64,000 nucleotides of DNA from Lantana camara (GCA_037501455.1 CM074860.1:39628501-39692500), one strand, 5' to 3'. Shown: positions 46,415-58,898, counted from the first letter of the stretch. Numbers and translations are program-made. The notes: generated by a model from the letters alone, not told the origin.

Positions 46415-48472
46415 CTGCGGACACGAAAGGTAAAGGAGATCAGTTCAAACGGAACCGGTGAGGAGAAGTATATATAATATAATTAACATAAGAAGGTTCC
46501 AAGCATGCTCAAATCAAAGGTATTCATGATCCAACTTATTTTCAAAGTAAATGCAAGTTTTAGAAAAATATGGATCATAAACCACACATAACCGGCTCGG
46601 CGAGAACGAGCACTCCATCCGATCTTCCCAAACCAAGAAATCAAACCAATCCAACCTTTACACTGTTGATGTCGAGGGTGTGCACCCCCCGAGCATCCAT
46701 AACGTAGAGAATTCTGTCCATGCAACCTAGCTCTCTCCAAGAAAACTTCAACCCCGAAACTTCCCCGGAGTCTTAGTAGTCTTGTCCACAGTGGGAACTT
46801 TGGATAAGGACATCCGTCGGCCCTTTCCTTCCTGGAATATCTCTCACCTCCATCCCCGAGCTCAAATTCGATTGCCCCAAGCAAGCGTCCTTACAAGGTA
46901 CATCATAACCTCGCTACACAACTCACACATACATAATATCCAAATAAAAGTTCCAAAGGCATTTTGGGTACTTATCCCATATACGAAAACTCAAGTTCTA
47001 CTTGTAAACCATTACCATAAGCGAATATCCAATATATGAGCATAGCTCACAAAACATGGCTTATTAAGCCTATATATATATATACGTTTGAAAACGGGAG
47101 TTTAAAACCAATAAATATGAAAGGCTATAGGTGTCCACAGTTTGAAAACATTTTACATATATATAACTCCTCACCTTTACCAAGAACCTAGAAGATCAAG
47201 CACGAACAAGGAAGGTTACACGTCCGGAGACTCACCACCTAACAAGACAATGTACCAACAAAGGTAAGACTCGACTCGAAACCCAACAAGACGACGCACG
47301 ACTTTGACATGAATGCAAATATGCTAATGATGTGCAAGGAATGTTCGACGATGGTATATATTGGGAATTATGATCACATTGCATCATATAAGTCATGTAT
47401 CAAGTTCTCAAGTCATATGTAATAAGCGACCTATGAATCATACTTAACACAATTTAATTAAACGCTTAACTTAATCAATTAAGATAACTTAAGCATGATT
47501 GAGGTATAAAGATCATAATATAAGGTATGCATGAGATGTCACAACATATAATGAGGTCACAATACATTAGAGACATAATATAAATAAGTAAGGAACAAAC
47601 GAGAGGCAAAACAAGTGAAACGAATCAAGAAAACAGGGTTGGGGACAATCCACCCCCGTGGATTTTCCTTCACAAAAAATCCACCTTCGCAGATTGCCTA
47701 GAAGCTACTGCCTTAAATCCACCCCCATGGATTTTTACACAGCAAAAATCCACCCTAGTGGATTTACCCAGAACTTAGAAAAAACGTGACAGCAACTTCA
47801 AACTCGACGGGAATGAGTTCAAAAGACCCCAAAACAAGAAATTAAGCTTCCAAAACCACAAATAACCATCATAAATCATCAAGTTACATAATAAATCACT
47901 TATGAACATATAAACATCAAGAAAGCTAGCAATTCATAGAAGAACTTCATCTTCTACAAGTTTCATGAAAGCTTTAAGCATAACAATGGTGAAATCAACA
48001 ATCATGCAAGAAACTCAAAGGAATTAATCACATTCTTCATGGAATTTCTCAAGGAACAAGAATCGATCATCAAATCAAGTTAAATCACACAACATAAACA
48101 TGCAAGAATTCTCAACAAAGCTTCAAAGGTCATCAATGGTGGATTCTTGAAATAAGCATGAAACTCAAGGAAACCTATCCTATTCTTCATAAAAGCACAT
48201 AAGGAACATGAATCCATTATCAAATCAAGTTAAAACAAGCTAGGGCATGAACATGCATAAGTTCTTATGAAAAGCTTCAAAGTGCTTTAATGGTGAAATC
48301 TTCAAATGAACATGAAAACAAGAAATTCTTATATCAAATCGTTCCTAGAATCAAGATAAACATATTTCCATCATAAAATTCTTATCTAATCCATTTAACA
48401 TGAACCCTAGATTCATATTCAAGCTTAAAAGCTTCAAGAACACAAACCCATGAAAAGAGCACATAAGCTTAC
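46415..48472 (-). other. Candidate intron inside the 3.3-kb solo LTR
   Basis: On the minus strand the donor is CTCAAG-GTAAGC at 48472 and the acceptor GTCCGCAG ends at 46415, followed by GTTGC and then GCTAGGCGGGA. The hairpin upstream of the acceptor is weak here (CGGTTC/GAACTG, 46441-46458), but GAACTGATC is a fair branch-site match. Confidence 0.5.
47647..47764. repeat. Palindrome cluster in the 3.3-kb solo LTR (AATCCAC-N4-GTGGATT)
   Basis: Copies at 47647-47664 (centre CCCC, perfect arms), 47678-47695 (centre CTTC), 47716-47733 (centre CCCC) and 47747-47764 (centre CCTA). Confidence 0.93.
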
Positions 48473-49204
48473 CTTGAGAGCTGAAAATCGAAGAAGAAAT
48501 CTTGTTCTTTAGTCTTGAATCTCCAGCTTTAACCTTCACTCTTGGCTCTTGAAGATGGCTTGAAGGTGGCTTGAAGTTCTTGAGAGAATATGAATAGACT
48601 TTGAAAAAGTGTTGGGAGAGAATGAATATGATTCTTGGAAAATAACGTAACTTATGTTTGGTGTTTAGGATCTGATTTGGGTCAGCTGAATAGGATCATG
48701 GAGCGGGTCATACGGGTCAGATTTAAGTGAAATTGGATCTCAAATTGGGTCAGAATTGAAATTGGGTCGTAGGTAAACAATTAGGCTTAAAAGGGTTGAC
48801 TTTTCGTAGAATGGCCATAACTTCTTCGTCCGAACTCCGAATTGAGCGATTCAAGAACCCACGAACTCATAATCGAATTATCTGCTCAATTTCATTAAGT
48901 TCTAACCAGTTCCAAGCTTGGAAAATAAATTTACCATTTAGACCCTAAATTATGCTTTAATATCCAAATAAGCACATTATTTCGTTTAACCATAAAGCAT
49001 GCTGTCAAAACTCTTTAAGCACAATACGAGCACGTACTTATCATATCAAATAGCCACATAAGTCATGTAAATCAAAATTTTCACATAAGCACCAAATGTC
49101 TATCAAATTAAGGCATAAATCCATATAAATCATGCATAGAAAGGTAAATCGTACACTCTCGTGCCAAACCCTACCTTGATCGAGAAGCGGGGCGTCACAA
49201 ATTA

Positions 49205-50367
49205 AATGCCATGTATGTTTAGTGTACCGTTCACCATGGTTGAAACGTCAAGTTCGGTGCCAACCTCTTTGCTTTCCAAAGTGTCATCTTGTATTTGAAC
49301 TGGGATCTTGAAGTCACGGTGCTTTGATAGTCTCAAATTCTTGTTATTTGAATGATCACTTGCAAATTATCTCAACTGTTCATACTTGAAGCATCTTTTC
49401 AATTCTTCCATATGATTCAAACCTCGGCAAAAGATTATTGAATTGATTCCAATGGAGAGGCATCGATTCCATCCCTGGTAGCAAAATCTTCTTACACTTG
49501 ATATTGTCACATCTTGAGGTTCTTGAAGATTTTTCTTGTAATTCGGATTCCTTTCTTGAAGTATAAATCGAACCGGGTTCTTATCCCACATAAGAAGTAT
49601 GGGATTCGAACCGTCGTTTATCTATTTTCCACTTGAACAATATTCTTTATTTGCTCGGACCAAGAACACGCCGTTCAAACTTGAAAGGCCTCTTGAATTC
49701 CATCTCTATTCCCTTGTAATAATATCGGACTTTAAGGCAATCTTTGTCGACTTCGGATCTCTTAAGTTCCAATATAAAATTGATCATTTTTTTTTTCAAT
49801 TATTGTTCATGAACTAAGAGTTCTTGAAATCTTGTCACCATTACACATGAAGAGGTGTGCTTGTATCAAATTGCTTGAATAAATTTCTCCCAAGAAGACT
49901 CTTCCCCGAACTCTTCAATTATCGGCTTCACTTCTTTGAACCATCTTGAAACTCGGCCTTAAATTAAGGGAGAAGTGTATTTTCCTTTATCTCTTATAGA
50001 GTTCCTGAGCAACTTTCCCAAAACCTTGCTATCCCAAACAATCATTCCTCGGCTCTAACATTATCACCACGAAACCACTCCGAAAGGTCAAAGTCTCCAA
50101 ACTTCTTTGTATACCATAGGTTCTTGGTTCCTTTGTCCCTTTCCCGGTGATACTCATCAATGTGGAGATTATATCCTGAAATAAAACACAGTTTCCAAAA
50201 AATATCGATGCATGCGGGGGTTTTGGTGCATGTTCATGTGCACAATTAACACAAATAGTAACAAATAATTCACATAAAAGTGTGAATGAGCGTAAACAAA
50301 CACATAATCCAAAGTCGAACGACCTAGAGAAACCCACACGACCCTAGAGCTCCGGTTTTGCAACCAA
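49205..50367 (-). pseudogene. Element D gag remnant
   Basis: On the minus strand fragments near 49840-50110 resemble the gag core (FRGDNVRAEE followed by an aromatic/Leu stretch, then SSWEKFIQAI). Several stops and frameshifts intervene. No zinc knuckle survives by eye; it would lie near or beyond the solo LTR insertion. Confidence 0.55.
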
Positions 50368-50381
50368 GAGCTTTGATACCA
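50368..50381 (-). other. Primer binding site of element D
   Basis: The minus strand reads TGGTATCAAAGCTC, one change from TGGTATCAGAGC in the core, eight bases inside the LTR edge at 50390. Confidence 0.82.
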
Positions 50382-50389
50382 CTTTAGGA

Positions 50390-53300
50390 TGTAGTACCCC
50401 GGAGCGCAAAGCACTACATCCCCCGTACCCTAACCCGACACGTGTAACGAAATAGAGACTCCGCACACGCATCAAGTCATGACGACGGGTGACAAACAAA
50501 ACTCACACACTAGCAAATGAGAGTTGTCTAGGTACCAGGATTACAAACATAGTAATATATATGCCCAAAAGATTACAAATATACATGCTATGCCACTCCA
50601 GGGACAAATAAATCATACAAGTTCCATAATTCAAATTTCAAACCATAATCATACATAATACGATGCAGAAAAGTAAAGATGTAAAAGACCCGAACTAGAC
50701 TCTAAAAACTAAAAAGAAAACCACCGCCTAGCTCAGACCGGAACCTGAACCTGCAAACTCAATGAACCAAAAAGGGGAAAACAAAACAACGAGGAGGGGT
50801 CAGTCCTAAAGACTGGTGAGAGGGCTACCACACTTACACGTGCATATACATAAAGCAGAGCATATTCAAAATAGGAAAATTCATGAACCGGGTCGTGGTT
50901 TTTGCATTCCAAATCATTTTAGCCCGCGATAATACATATAAAGGAAAAGGTTTAAGGCTGAAGCCAAAATCAATCAAATTTTAATAATTAGGAGTCCACT
51001 CCCGTTTCACGAATTAAGTTCATAATAAAACACACAACTCGGCGAGTACGAGTTTAAACAACCTATCTTCGTTCAAAAATCAAAACATACTTCAAAATTT
51101 AAATGAAAACAGAATCAAACATACATACCTCTTCTCTGGGTGATGGAAGGGTCGATCGTACCCTAACCATCAGTTCTCATGCCAGGGTCGTGAGTTTCAT
51201 GACACTTCCATACCCCACCAACCTCACAGTGGATTCCTAGTTGATCCTATAAGATGGAGACCGTACTCGGGAGTGACCCGACGGCCCAATACCGTCCCGG
51301 GGCTCCTTTGCACAAATCTCCAGGGCCCAGTCAAATTATTCAAAAGTTCATAATTTAAAAGTTCTAATTTTCAAAAATCAGACTTATATTTAAAAGTTAT
51401 AACTTGCTATTTTTCAAAGCACACACACCAACCCTTTTTCAAAATCAAACGAACGAAAATATGGCTTACATACTTATAAAAGCGGGTTCGAAAGGGTTCC
51501 ATAACAAAAGGGCCAATTCCCATAAAAGACATATTCAAACACGTATCTAAATTCATATATATATATAGATAATTCGCATGCGGGCTTCAAAATACATGTA
51601 GGGTTATAGGTCGTATTTAACTAAAAGAAAGAAAGCCTCACCTCGGCGAACAAACCGAACAAAACGATCAAACGGATGCCTAAAGAACCACCTCCTCACC
51701 AATGGTGTAAACCTCTTAACAAAACAAACGATAAAGAGATACTTAGACTCAAAATGAACCAATTAGACGCTCGGCAAATGCATATGAATGCAAATGATGC
51801 AATACACTTAACATAATTTCGTACTCAGGCATAGCGAGGCAAATAACGAAATATCAAACAAATAATAAATAAATTACACTTATAATGAAACAATTAAATT
51901 CCAAACTTATCGTATAATAGCATATTAAGAGCACATGAAAATTCAAAGTCCCTAAAGACAGTAAGAGATGCATGTGAATTGAAATAAAATAGCACTTAGC
52001 ACATATAAGTTCATATCGCTTCATCAGTCACATATTTTACGTCAAACGGATTCATTAATTTTATATAACGAACATAATACTTCATATATCATGTTAACAA
52101 ATCATTTATATCACTAAGGAATCAAAGAGATATCACACAAGGCAAGGAAACAAGGTATTCATATATACACACACGTTAGAGAGCATATCAAGTCATGTAT
52201 CGCGTAAGAAAGCATCAAATTCATATCAAATAAATTCATAAATTTAGCATAATGATCAAAACACATCATATTACAACATATTACAAGCACTCATGAGTTT
52301 AAATCCCATAAGAGGGCAAAGTAAGCAAGATAGTTTAACACGTATCATTTAAACGTATACAAATTCAAGTCCCGTTTATACTTATGAAATGAAGTCATAA
52401 AATTAAAACAAATAATCTAACATATCATATAACCATATATTAACATGTTGGGACCAAGATTGGGGTGGGAGAGGTCAAATAAAATCGAAAACAAAGCAAG
52501 AAACGAACAACGAAACAAAGCCGAGCACATAGGGAACAACACCACACAAAACAGTCACAAAAGGGGAGGGTAATGGGGGTTAACCTCCCCAAGCACAAAT
52601 GAGGTAACCCCCATTAACGGAGGCAGGAGAAAAATCTCCCATCAGCAATGCGTTACCTCCACAAGGCTCAAAATCCTTAACGCCAGTCACCCCGCACTGT
52701 CTTCATCATCTTCGCGAGATAGCAGCCTTGTTCTTCTCCTTCTCCATGGCCAAGTAGCAGCAGCAACAACAGCTCAAGAAAGCAAGTTAAGAGGTAACAC
52801 AACAGCAGCTAAGGGCAAGGAAAAACACAGCAACACAACAGCAAATGACAGGAAGCGATAAGGATGCAAAAAGGCTGGAATTTAAGTCCATCTTCAAGCT
52901 TTCAAGGAGTTCAACAATGGTGGAGCTTCATATGCAACTCATATAAGAAATTCAAGTATATATACACATGAATGTAGCAATTTTAATCACATTTCATGCC
53001 TCAATTCACACAAAACCGAACTCAAAGTCATGGATTCAAATATTAGACTTTAACCTAACTATTTAAGCTCAAACTCATAGAATGCTCAAACCTCCATAAA
53101 ACTCATAGAATGTAGCTTAAAAGAGCGCCAATGAGATAATGAACAAGAATATATTCATACCTTCTAAATCGGAGAAGAATCAGAGAAGGTACGAGCTTGA
53201 AATCTTCAAAGGTGAATAATGCAAAATCCCTTCTTCGTCTATCTCTCGGTTTCCGCTGCATCTCTCTCTCCTTGGAACTGAGTTCGAAATGAGGGTTAGA

Positions 53301-53922
53301 GAGGGATATATAGGGATTAACCATGGTTACATAGGATAAGAATAAGTTAATTGGGATAAGAAATGAGTGAGTTACGGTCAGAATCGTAAAGTGTGGGAGA
53401 TTTGCGCGAGAGGCTCGGTTTGGGCGAAATTCGGAGTATCAAACGGGCTTAGAAAAATAAAAAATTGGTTCCATAGCTTCCATTCTTTGTACGAGTCCGA
53501 GTCTTCTTCCGGAAATCAAATCCGAAATCCCGAGCTCAAGAGAAAAATTTTGGAACACAAGGCACGCTAAAACAAGTTAGGCCCTCGAGTCCCTAACAAA
53601 TAAAATATGGTGCGTTACCATATCAAACAAGTCCGAAAATGTAAAACGAGCATATAGATGAATTTATTACACACATAAGTCATGCATATCAAATTTTCAC
53701 AAAATTTCAAAGCAAGTCGAAACTCAAATGGATCGAAAACAAGTTCAAAAGGTTAAAAACGTTCAAATATTCAATCATACAATTAACAAATAATTCAATT
53801 ACTTTGAAGAATATCACTTAAAAATTAAAATAAATATATAATTACATAAATAAATAATTGAAATGCGCACTTAACACTTTCAAAATAGCATACTTGTATG
53901 GCCAGGCAAGCGGGATATTACA
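50390..53922 (-). repeat. 5' LTR of element D
   Basis: 3533 bp; the plus strand runs TGTAGTACCCC to GCGGGATATTACA. It contains the CATCAAGTCATGACG site that in the other LTR was hit by element A. It has ATATATA at 53306-53312 (TATA box on the minus strand), palindromes at 52563-52623 and a candidate intron at 50751-53160. Confidence 0.9.
50751..53160 (-). other. Candidate intron inside LTR D
   Basis: On the minus strand the donor is AGAAG-GTATGA at 53160, about 120 nt after the predicted start site. The hairpin CAGTC-TTTAG-GACTG lies at 50801-50815, followed by ACCCC and a T-rich tract. The acceptor GTTTGCAG ends at 50751, followed by GTTCAGG. A GAGCTAGGCGGTGG-like block follows. Confidence 0.55.
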
Positions 53923-54921
53923 AGATGGGCCCCGGAGATTGTGAGACAGAGCACCCGGGTCGACCAAGGAGTCGCTAGACACACCTCTCGTTCATGATCT
54001 CCACTTGATAGGATGTACTGGAACCCACTAGGAGTTTGTTGGGCGATGGAGTCCGACAGACCTGAGCGTCGCGAAACTCACGTCCTGCTTGCTTGCACGG
54101 ATGGCTAAGGGTGTGCACAACCCTTTCATCACCGAAGTATGAGATGGGATTGTTTTGATTTGAATTTGCTTGATATATACTTATCTTGACATGGAGAAAC
54201 TCGTACTCGCCGAGTGGTATGTCTTATTTTGTCTTGAATCTATGAAACGGGAATGGATTTTCAACTTAAAATTGGTTACTTTGGCCTTCGGCCCTTAACT
54301 TCTTCTAAGTATATATACATAACAGGAAATGTTTTGGCGTACAAAAAACCATCCCGGTTCATGGATTATTATGATCTTGATACGTGCTTGGCTCTATATG
54401 TATACGGGTGTGCGTGTTAGCCCCCCTCACTAGTCTCTAGGACTGACCCTCGTTGCTTCTCTCTTTTTCCACCTTTTTGTTCTTAAGTTGCAGGTTGTAG
54501 CATGGCTCGTGCTAGGCAGCGGTCTTACTTTTGAGTCTTGGAGTCCTATAGCGAGTCTCATGCATCTCTTATACTTTATTTTGTACTCTTGAGCTTTGGA
54601 ACTTATGTATATGATCACGTTTGTTATGAAGAGTATGTTATGGATTAATTTGACCGTAATACTTTGACTTGTATAATTGATTAATTATGAACTTATTATA
54701 TTATACGTATGTATGGTTGTATTTTGAGATCCTGATTCTTCTGCTCTTGCTTTAAATGTTGTATGTGCGCTCTGTTTTAGGGTCTAAAACGCCTATCATA
54801 GGGCTTTGATTTTGTTTGTCTCCCTTTCGCCGTAGTTTGATGCATGTGCAGAGCCCTTATTTCGTTACACGTGTTGAGCTATGATGCGGGGGATGTGGTG
54901 CCCACCTCTCGGGGTGATACA
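53923..54921 (+). repeat. LTR E (right portion), Tekay-like, in element F
   Basis: 999 bp of an LTR whose left part lies beyond element D, outside the window. It is similar in layout to the LTR G segment from 57725. It has TAGTC-TCTAG-GACTGACC at 54431-54447, acceptor AAGTTGCAG ending 54493, GTGCTAGGCAGCGG at about 54510 and the end CTCTCGGGGTGATACA at 54921. Whether it is a solo LTR or one end of a full element cannot be seen. Confidence 0.8.
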
Positions 54922-55705
54922 TTTAGCCTGATCTTTTGGCTTGTTAAGGAGATAGGCTATAAAACCCGAAGCACCATCACGAATCAACTTATGACCCTCG
55001 GTGAAAGATAACAAAGGAAGAGTCTTCAAACCAAAACCCATAACCACTTCGGACCCTAACTGGACTCTCTTAGCTCGATAATCAACCATTGTACAATGCT
55101 TGTAGAGATAATCCATACCCAAAATTACACCATACCGACTCATGGGTATCTCAATGAAGTCTGGCAGAAAGTCAGGACCCCCAATACTCACCAGAACTCC
55201 CTTAAACACTCGATCAGAAACAAGGCTCCCCCCCAACGGAGAACTAATCACATAATAAGTAGAGGTAAACACAACAGGCAAGCACATAGAAGCAGCTATA
55301 CCACGGGAAAGAAAGCAGTGCGTGCCTCCAGGATCAAACAATACATGTATGCTCGTACAATGAATGTATATTGTACCTTCAACAATAGCGGCGGGATCAA
55401 CCTCGGCATCCTGCTCCTCGCCATCAATGGTACAAGCTGTAGCCCGTACAATTTGCCTTTGCCCTCCATTCGGAACCGGTCTAAACTGAGTGCTCCCGGC
55501 CATCTGATGCTCCACCGACCCACAAATCAAACAAGCCCCAAGGCGATGGTGGAGTAGGGCCTCCACAATGAGTGTACGGCTTGGATTGATGTGGCAGTAG
55601 AGGTGCTGAAGGTGGTGGTAGTGCCGGCCCCGCCATTCGGGTTTTCTTCCCCATACCCTTAGAAAATGGAACTTTGACGGGCTAAGCCGCGGGATAAGCG
55701 GGCCT
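54922..55705 (-). pseudogene. Element F: gag/protease fragment of an old Tekay-like element
   Basis: On the minus strand (open from about 55728 to 54922) it shows a zinc knuckle remnant (CLICGSVEHQMAGS, last Cys lost), then the linker RATACTIDGEEQDAEVDPAA. Protease with VLFDPGGTHCF follows near 55330, then ILGMDYLYKHCTMVDYRAKRV and finally GFIAYLLNKPKDQAK, where LTR E begins. The protease has DPGG where other copies here have DPGA. It is the host of both E and G and hence the oldest visible layer. Its remaining parts lie outside the window. Confidence 0.88.
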
Positions 55706-56423
55706 TGTGACACCCCGTCTGTTCGCACGTATAGGTTTGTGCCACGTGTAAGTATAATTTCTGTATTTTTTTATTTATTTTCTTATTTCTTGTGCATTCA
55801 CACTTGAATTATATTTCTTTATTCAACTCTTATATGATTTATTTAAGATCTTTGCTAAGTATTTGCTTTGAACGTTCGATTTGAATTCTTATGATTTGCG
55901 ATTTTGAATTTGAACCCGAGTATGCCTACTTCGTGCAATATGAATTATATGATTCTTGGACTTAATTGAATGATTTATAAGTCTTTTGGACTTGTTTGGA
56001 CTCAATTGAACTTTTGTTCAAAGTATTGGGCCTTTTTGCAAATTAGCCACCCTTGAGTCATTTCTTCGTAACTTGAGCTTAGGATCTTGGATTCAAGTTC
56101 CGTCTTCTCCATTTGACTTAAATTGACGATTCGAAGCCAATGGAATAAGCCTTGTAACTTTTCGATGCCGTTTTTACCCCCAACGATGCAGATATTGACC
56201 CTACGTATATAGAACGCCCCTGTATTACCACTTGAGAGCTACTAACCTAATTCTTGCTCTAGTTTTGACTTATTACACCCAAAAGCCATCTCGCTCCTCC
56301 CATTTTCAGCTGAAAATCGTACCAAGGAAGAGAGAAAGAGTGAAGAAGAACTCTAAGCTTTGTCCTCCATTGTTGCAACCCTTGAGCTCAAGATTTGACC
56401 CTTTCTTGCTCCAACTCTTCAAG

Positions 56424-58253
56424 GTAATTATAGATTTGATTTCTCCATGATCTTATGCTCAATATTCTCTACTTGAACCTTGCTATATGTTGGGAATTTC
56501 ATGAGTTTGTCTTGTATGTGGAATAGTGACGGTTTTGTAGAGATTTGGAGATTTTGTGCTTCTCTTGCTTTCATGGAAATTTATGACTTATATGTTGGTC
56601 ATTGAAGAGTATTTATTGCTTATCTAGAGCTTTGAAGCATGGTAGTTGGTTGGGAATGAATTCACGAATAATGCATATATGAGCTTTGGAAGAAATAGAT
56701 GAATAATTGTGCTTCTTTGATCCTTGCTTCTTTGAATGATTTACATAAGTTTAGATTTTGTATTTTCTTGGATTCCTTGCATATATTGTACTATAATTGT
56801 CCCTTTACCTTTCCTCATGTTGTGGGTTTGACATGGAATGGTTCTACAAGGGTTTTCCAAGATTTTTCTCGTGATTTTTGGAGCAGGGGTACCAACACCC
56901 CCGTGTGCCCAAAGTGACACGCCCATATCAGGGGCTTTGGCTAGTTTTTTTTTTGACCTACTAACCCCAGACACGGGGGTGTCACCATTTGTACAAAGGG
57001 GGGGACACGCCCGTATCTGAGGGTTTTTCAGCCACTGACCTCAAACACGGGGGTGTCCAGATTTGTGCTTGGGAAGTGACACCCCCGTGTCACCCTCCCT
57101 CACTTGTGCCTGCAGTTTTCCACTTGTTTTGTTTGCTTGTTTCATTGATTCCTTGCTTTGTTTATGACTTCCTTTCGATGCTAACATGTCATATTACGTG
57201 GTAACTTGCTTGTATTACAATTTTGGAGCATTTTGATATGATTTGTATGAATTATGATTCGATATGTCTTAAGTGGTACGTTTATGCACTTCATATGCAT
57301 TCATTTGCATTCATGAGCATTTTTGGGCGATTGTTTGGTCCATAATTGAGTCTAAGTCTCGGGTTTACTATTCTTTTATTTCAGAACCTCTTCCGAACGT
57401 CCACGAGCCCAAAGTTTTGGTGGTCGTTACTTCTTTTGAATCTGATCTCCACTTTCTTTTGCTAAGGTGAGGTTTAGGAACTTTTGTATTAGTTAATGAC
57501 TTATGGCCTATTATGTGATGATTTCTCACCTTGCATGCGGCCATATACCTTATATATAGTTAAATACATGTGTTTAACCTATGTTTATGAGCTTACGAAT
57601 AAGCTTTACGTTTATGAAATCAGTATAATTATGAGTATATGTGAGCTTATGTTTTGAATTCGTTAAGTTATATATGAGCGAGGTATTCCCTGAAAGATGG
57701 AAGATTGGTAAGATTTTGTATGTTGGGCCCCGGGAATTGTGGGTAAGGATGCCTCGTACAGCAAGGGCTCTCATGTTAAGCCCGTGCATGATTTCCTTTT
57801 AAAGTATTTACGAACGACTCTGAAGGAGGTGGAGAAGGAGTGGTACTTTGACCCTTCGGTGGATAACCGGGGAAGGCACATAGTGGGTTAGCTACCCCGT
57901 GTGTATTGGCTATGTAGGTAGAAAGTGTTTGATTCCCGAAACACCAAGGTTGTTGGGGTTGGATTTGATTTAAGTTTTTTGTTTAATGTTACATTATGAG
58001 AAGTAAAAGGAGGTCCGTTCTCGCCAGACCTGCGTTTATGTTTATGTTTTATGGATCGTGAATCGAGTTAGGATGTCTTTATATATTATATGTTTTGCTT
58101 TTGAAAATGTTTTGGTATGCAAAACCTTAGCTCGATTCATGGTAATCACCTTTGGTATTTGTTATGCTCTATATGTATTTAGGTGTGGGTGTGCGTTTAG
58201 CCCCCTCACTCAGTCGAGTTTAGACTGACCCTCCCTTTTACCTTTAGTAGCAG
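56424..58253 (+). other. Candidate intron inside LTR G
   Basis: Donor CTTCAAG-GTAATT at 56424, kept in the right LTR at 63592. The hairpin CAGTC-GAGTTTA-GACTG lies at 58211-58227 and runs into ACCCTCCCTTTTACCTTTAG. The acceptor AGTAGCAG ends at 58253. GAGCTAGGCGGGG follows. Confidence 0.58.
56891..57093. repeat. Palindrome cluster in LTR G (GTGACAC-N4-GTGTCAC)
   Basis: Six units: 56891-56908, 56914-56930, 56970-56983 (GACAC-GGGG-GTGTC), 57003-57017, about 57045-57058 and 57076-57093 (GTGACAC-CCCC-GTGTCAC, perfect 7-bp arms). The arms resemble those of LTR A. Confidence 0.9.
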
Positions 58254-58710
58254 GTCTGGCTTGAGCTAGGCGGGGAAGTACGTCGTCTTTGGGTTGTACT
58301 TTAGGAAGTACGTCGTCTTTGGGTCCAGGTCGAGTTGCATACATTTTCCCTGTTTTGAATACTCTTATTATGTATTTGGCATATGAATTCTAATTTGGGG
58401 ATTATGATACTCGATGTAAATATTTGTTCTTTTTTGGGTCGTGAGGCTATGTTTATAATATCGTATGTTTTAGGTTAGCTCTTACGGATCGTGTATGTTG
58501 CTTCCGTGTTTTGTTTGTCTGTTTTGCGCGCTCTGTTGTTGTCTTAGCCCCACTTAGCCTACAGTGTGTGTGTAGGTCCCCGTTCACTCAGACTTGGGCT
58601 CATGTATGGAAGGTCATTGCCTATGTGGAAGGTCATTGTTGGGCTCGTGTTCATGTTTTGCCTATGTGGGGGATGTGGTGGCCCACCGCTCCGGGCGTCA
58701 CATCCTTAAG

Positions 58711-58724
58711 TGGTATTAGAATTC
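58711..58724 (+). other. Primer binding site of element G, mutated
   Basis: TGGTATTAGAATTC, two changes from the TGGTATCAGAGC core, eight bases after the LTR end. Confidence 0.75.
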
Positions 58725-58898
58725 TTGGTTGTAAAACTGGAGCTCTAGAGTCAAGTAGGGTTTGTCTAGGTCGTACAGCATAGGACAATATGGTTATGTG
58801 ACTTCATGTGCTTAATTGTTTATCTTTTGTTAATTGTGCACATGAACATGTACTGACCCGCCCGCATATGAATTGGAATCTTCTGATTTTGCTGAAAT

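Larger units (their letters stand above)
45916..49199 (-). mobile_element. Solo LTR (3284 bp) in element D
   Basis: The plus strand runs TGTAACGCCCC to GCGGGGCGTCACA. The flanks are AATGA (45911-45915) and AATTA (49200-49204), a 5-bp duplication with one change. It has the same plus-strand terminus type as LTR A, so it is read on the minus strand. It contains four AATCCAC-N4-GTGGATT palindromes (47647-47764) and a candidate intron (46415-48472). The interior has only short frames. Confidence 0.88.
40857..53922 (-). mobile_element. Element D: old, heavily decayed Ty3/gypsy Tekay/Del-like retrotransposon
   Basis: Minus-strand element. The visible part of its 3' LTR is 40857-44379; its first ~80 bp lie left of the window because A is inserted there. 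The interior is 44380-50389 with a solo LTR at 45916-49199, and the 5' LTR is 50390-53922. PBS and PPT are recognisable. The LTR copies differ by several percent plus indels. The interior retains only scraps of gag and pol. AGATG follows its right end (53923-53927), so the matching duplication should lie outside the window on the left. Confidence 0.88.
55706..58702 (+). repeat. 5' LTR of element G
   Basis: 2997 bp, TGTGACACCCC to CCGGGCGTCACA. It has a TATA-like TATATA at 56206-56211 and a donor at 56424. The palindrome cluster is at 56891-57093 and the hairpin at 58211-58227. The open frames at 56699-57470 are LTR sequence, not recognised proteins. Confidence 0.9.
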
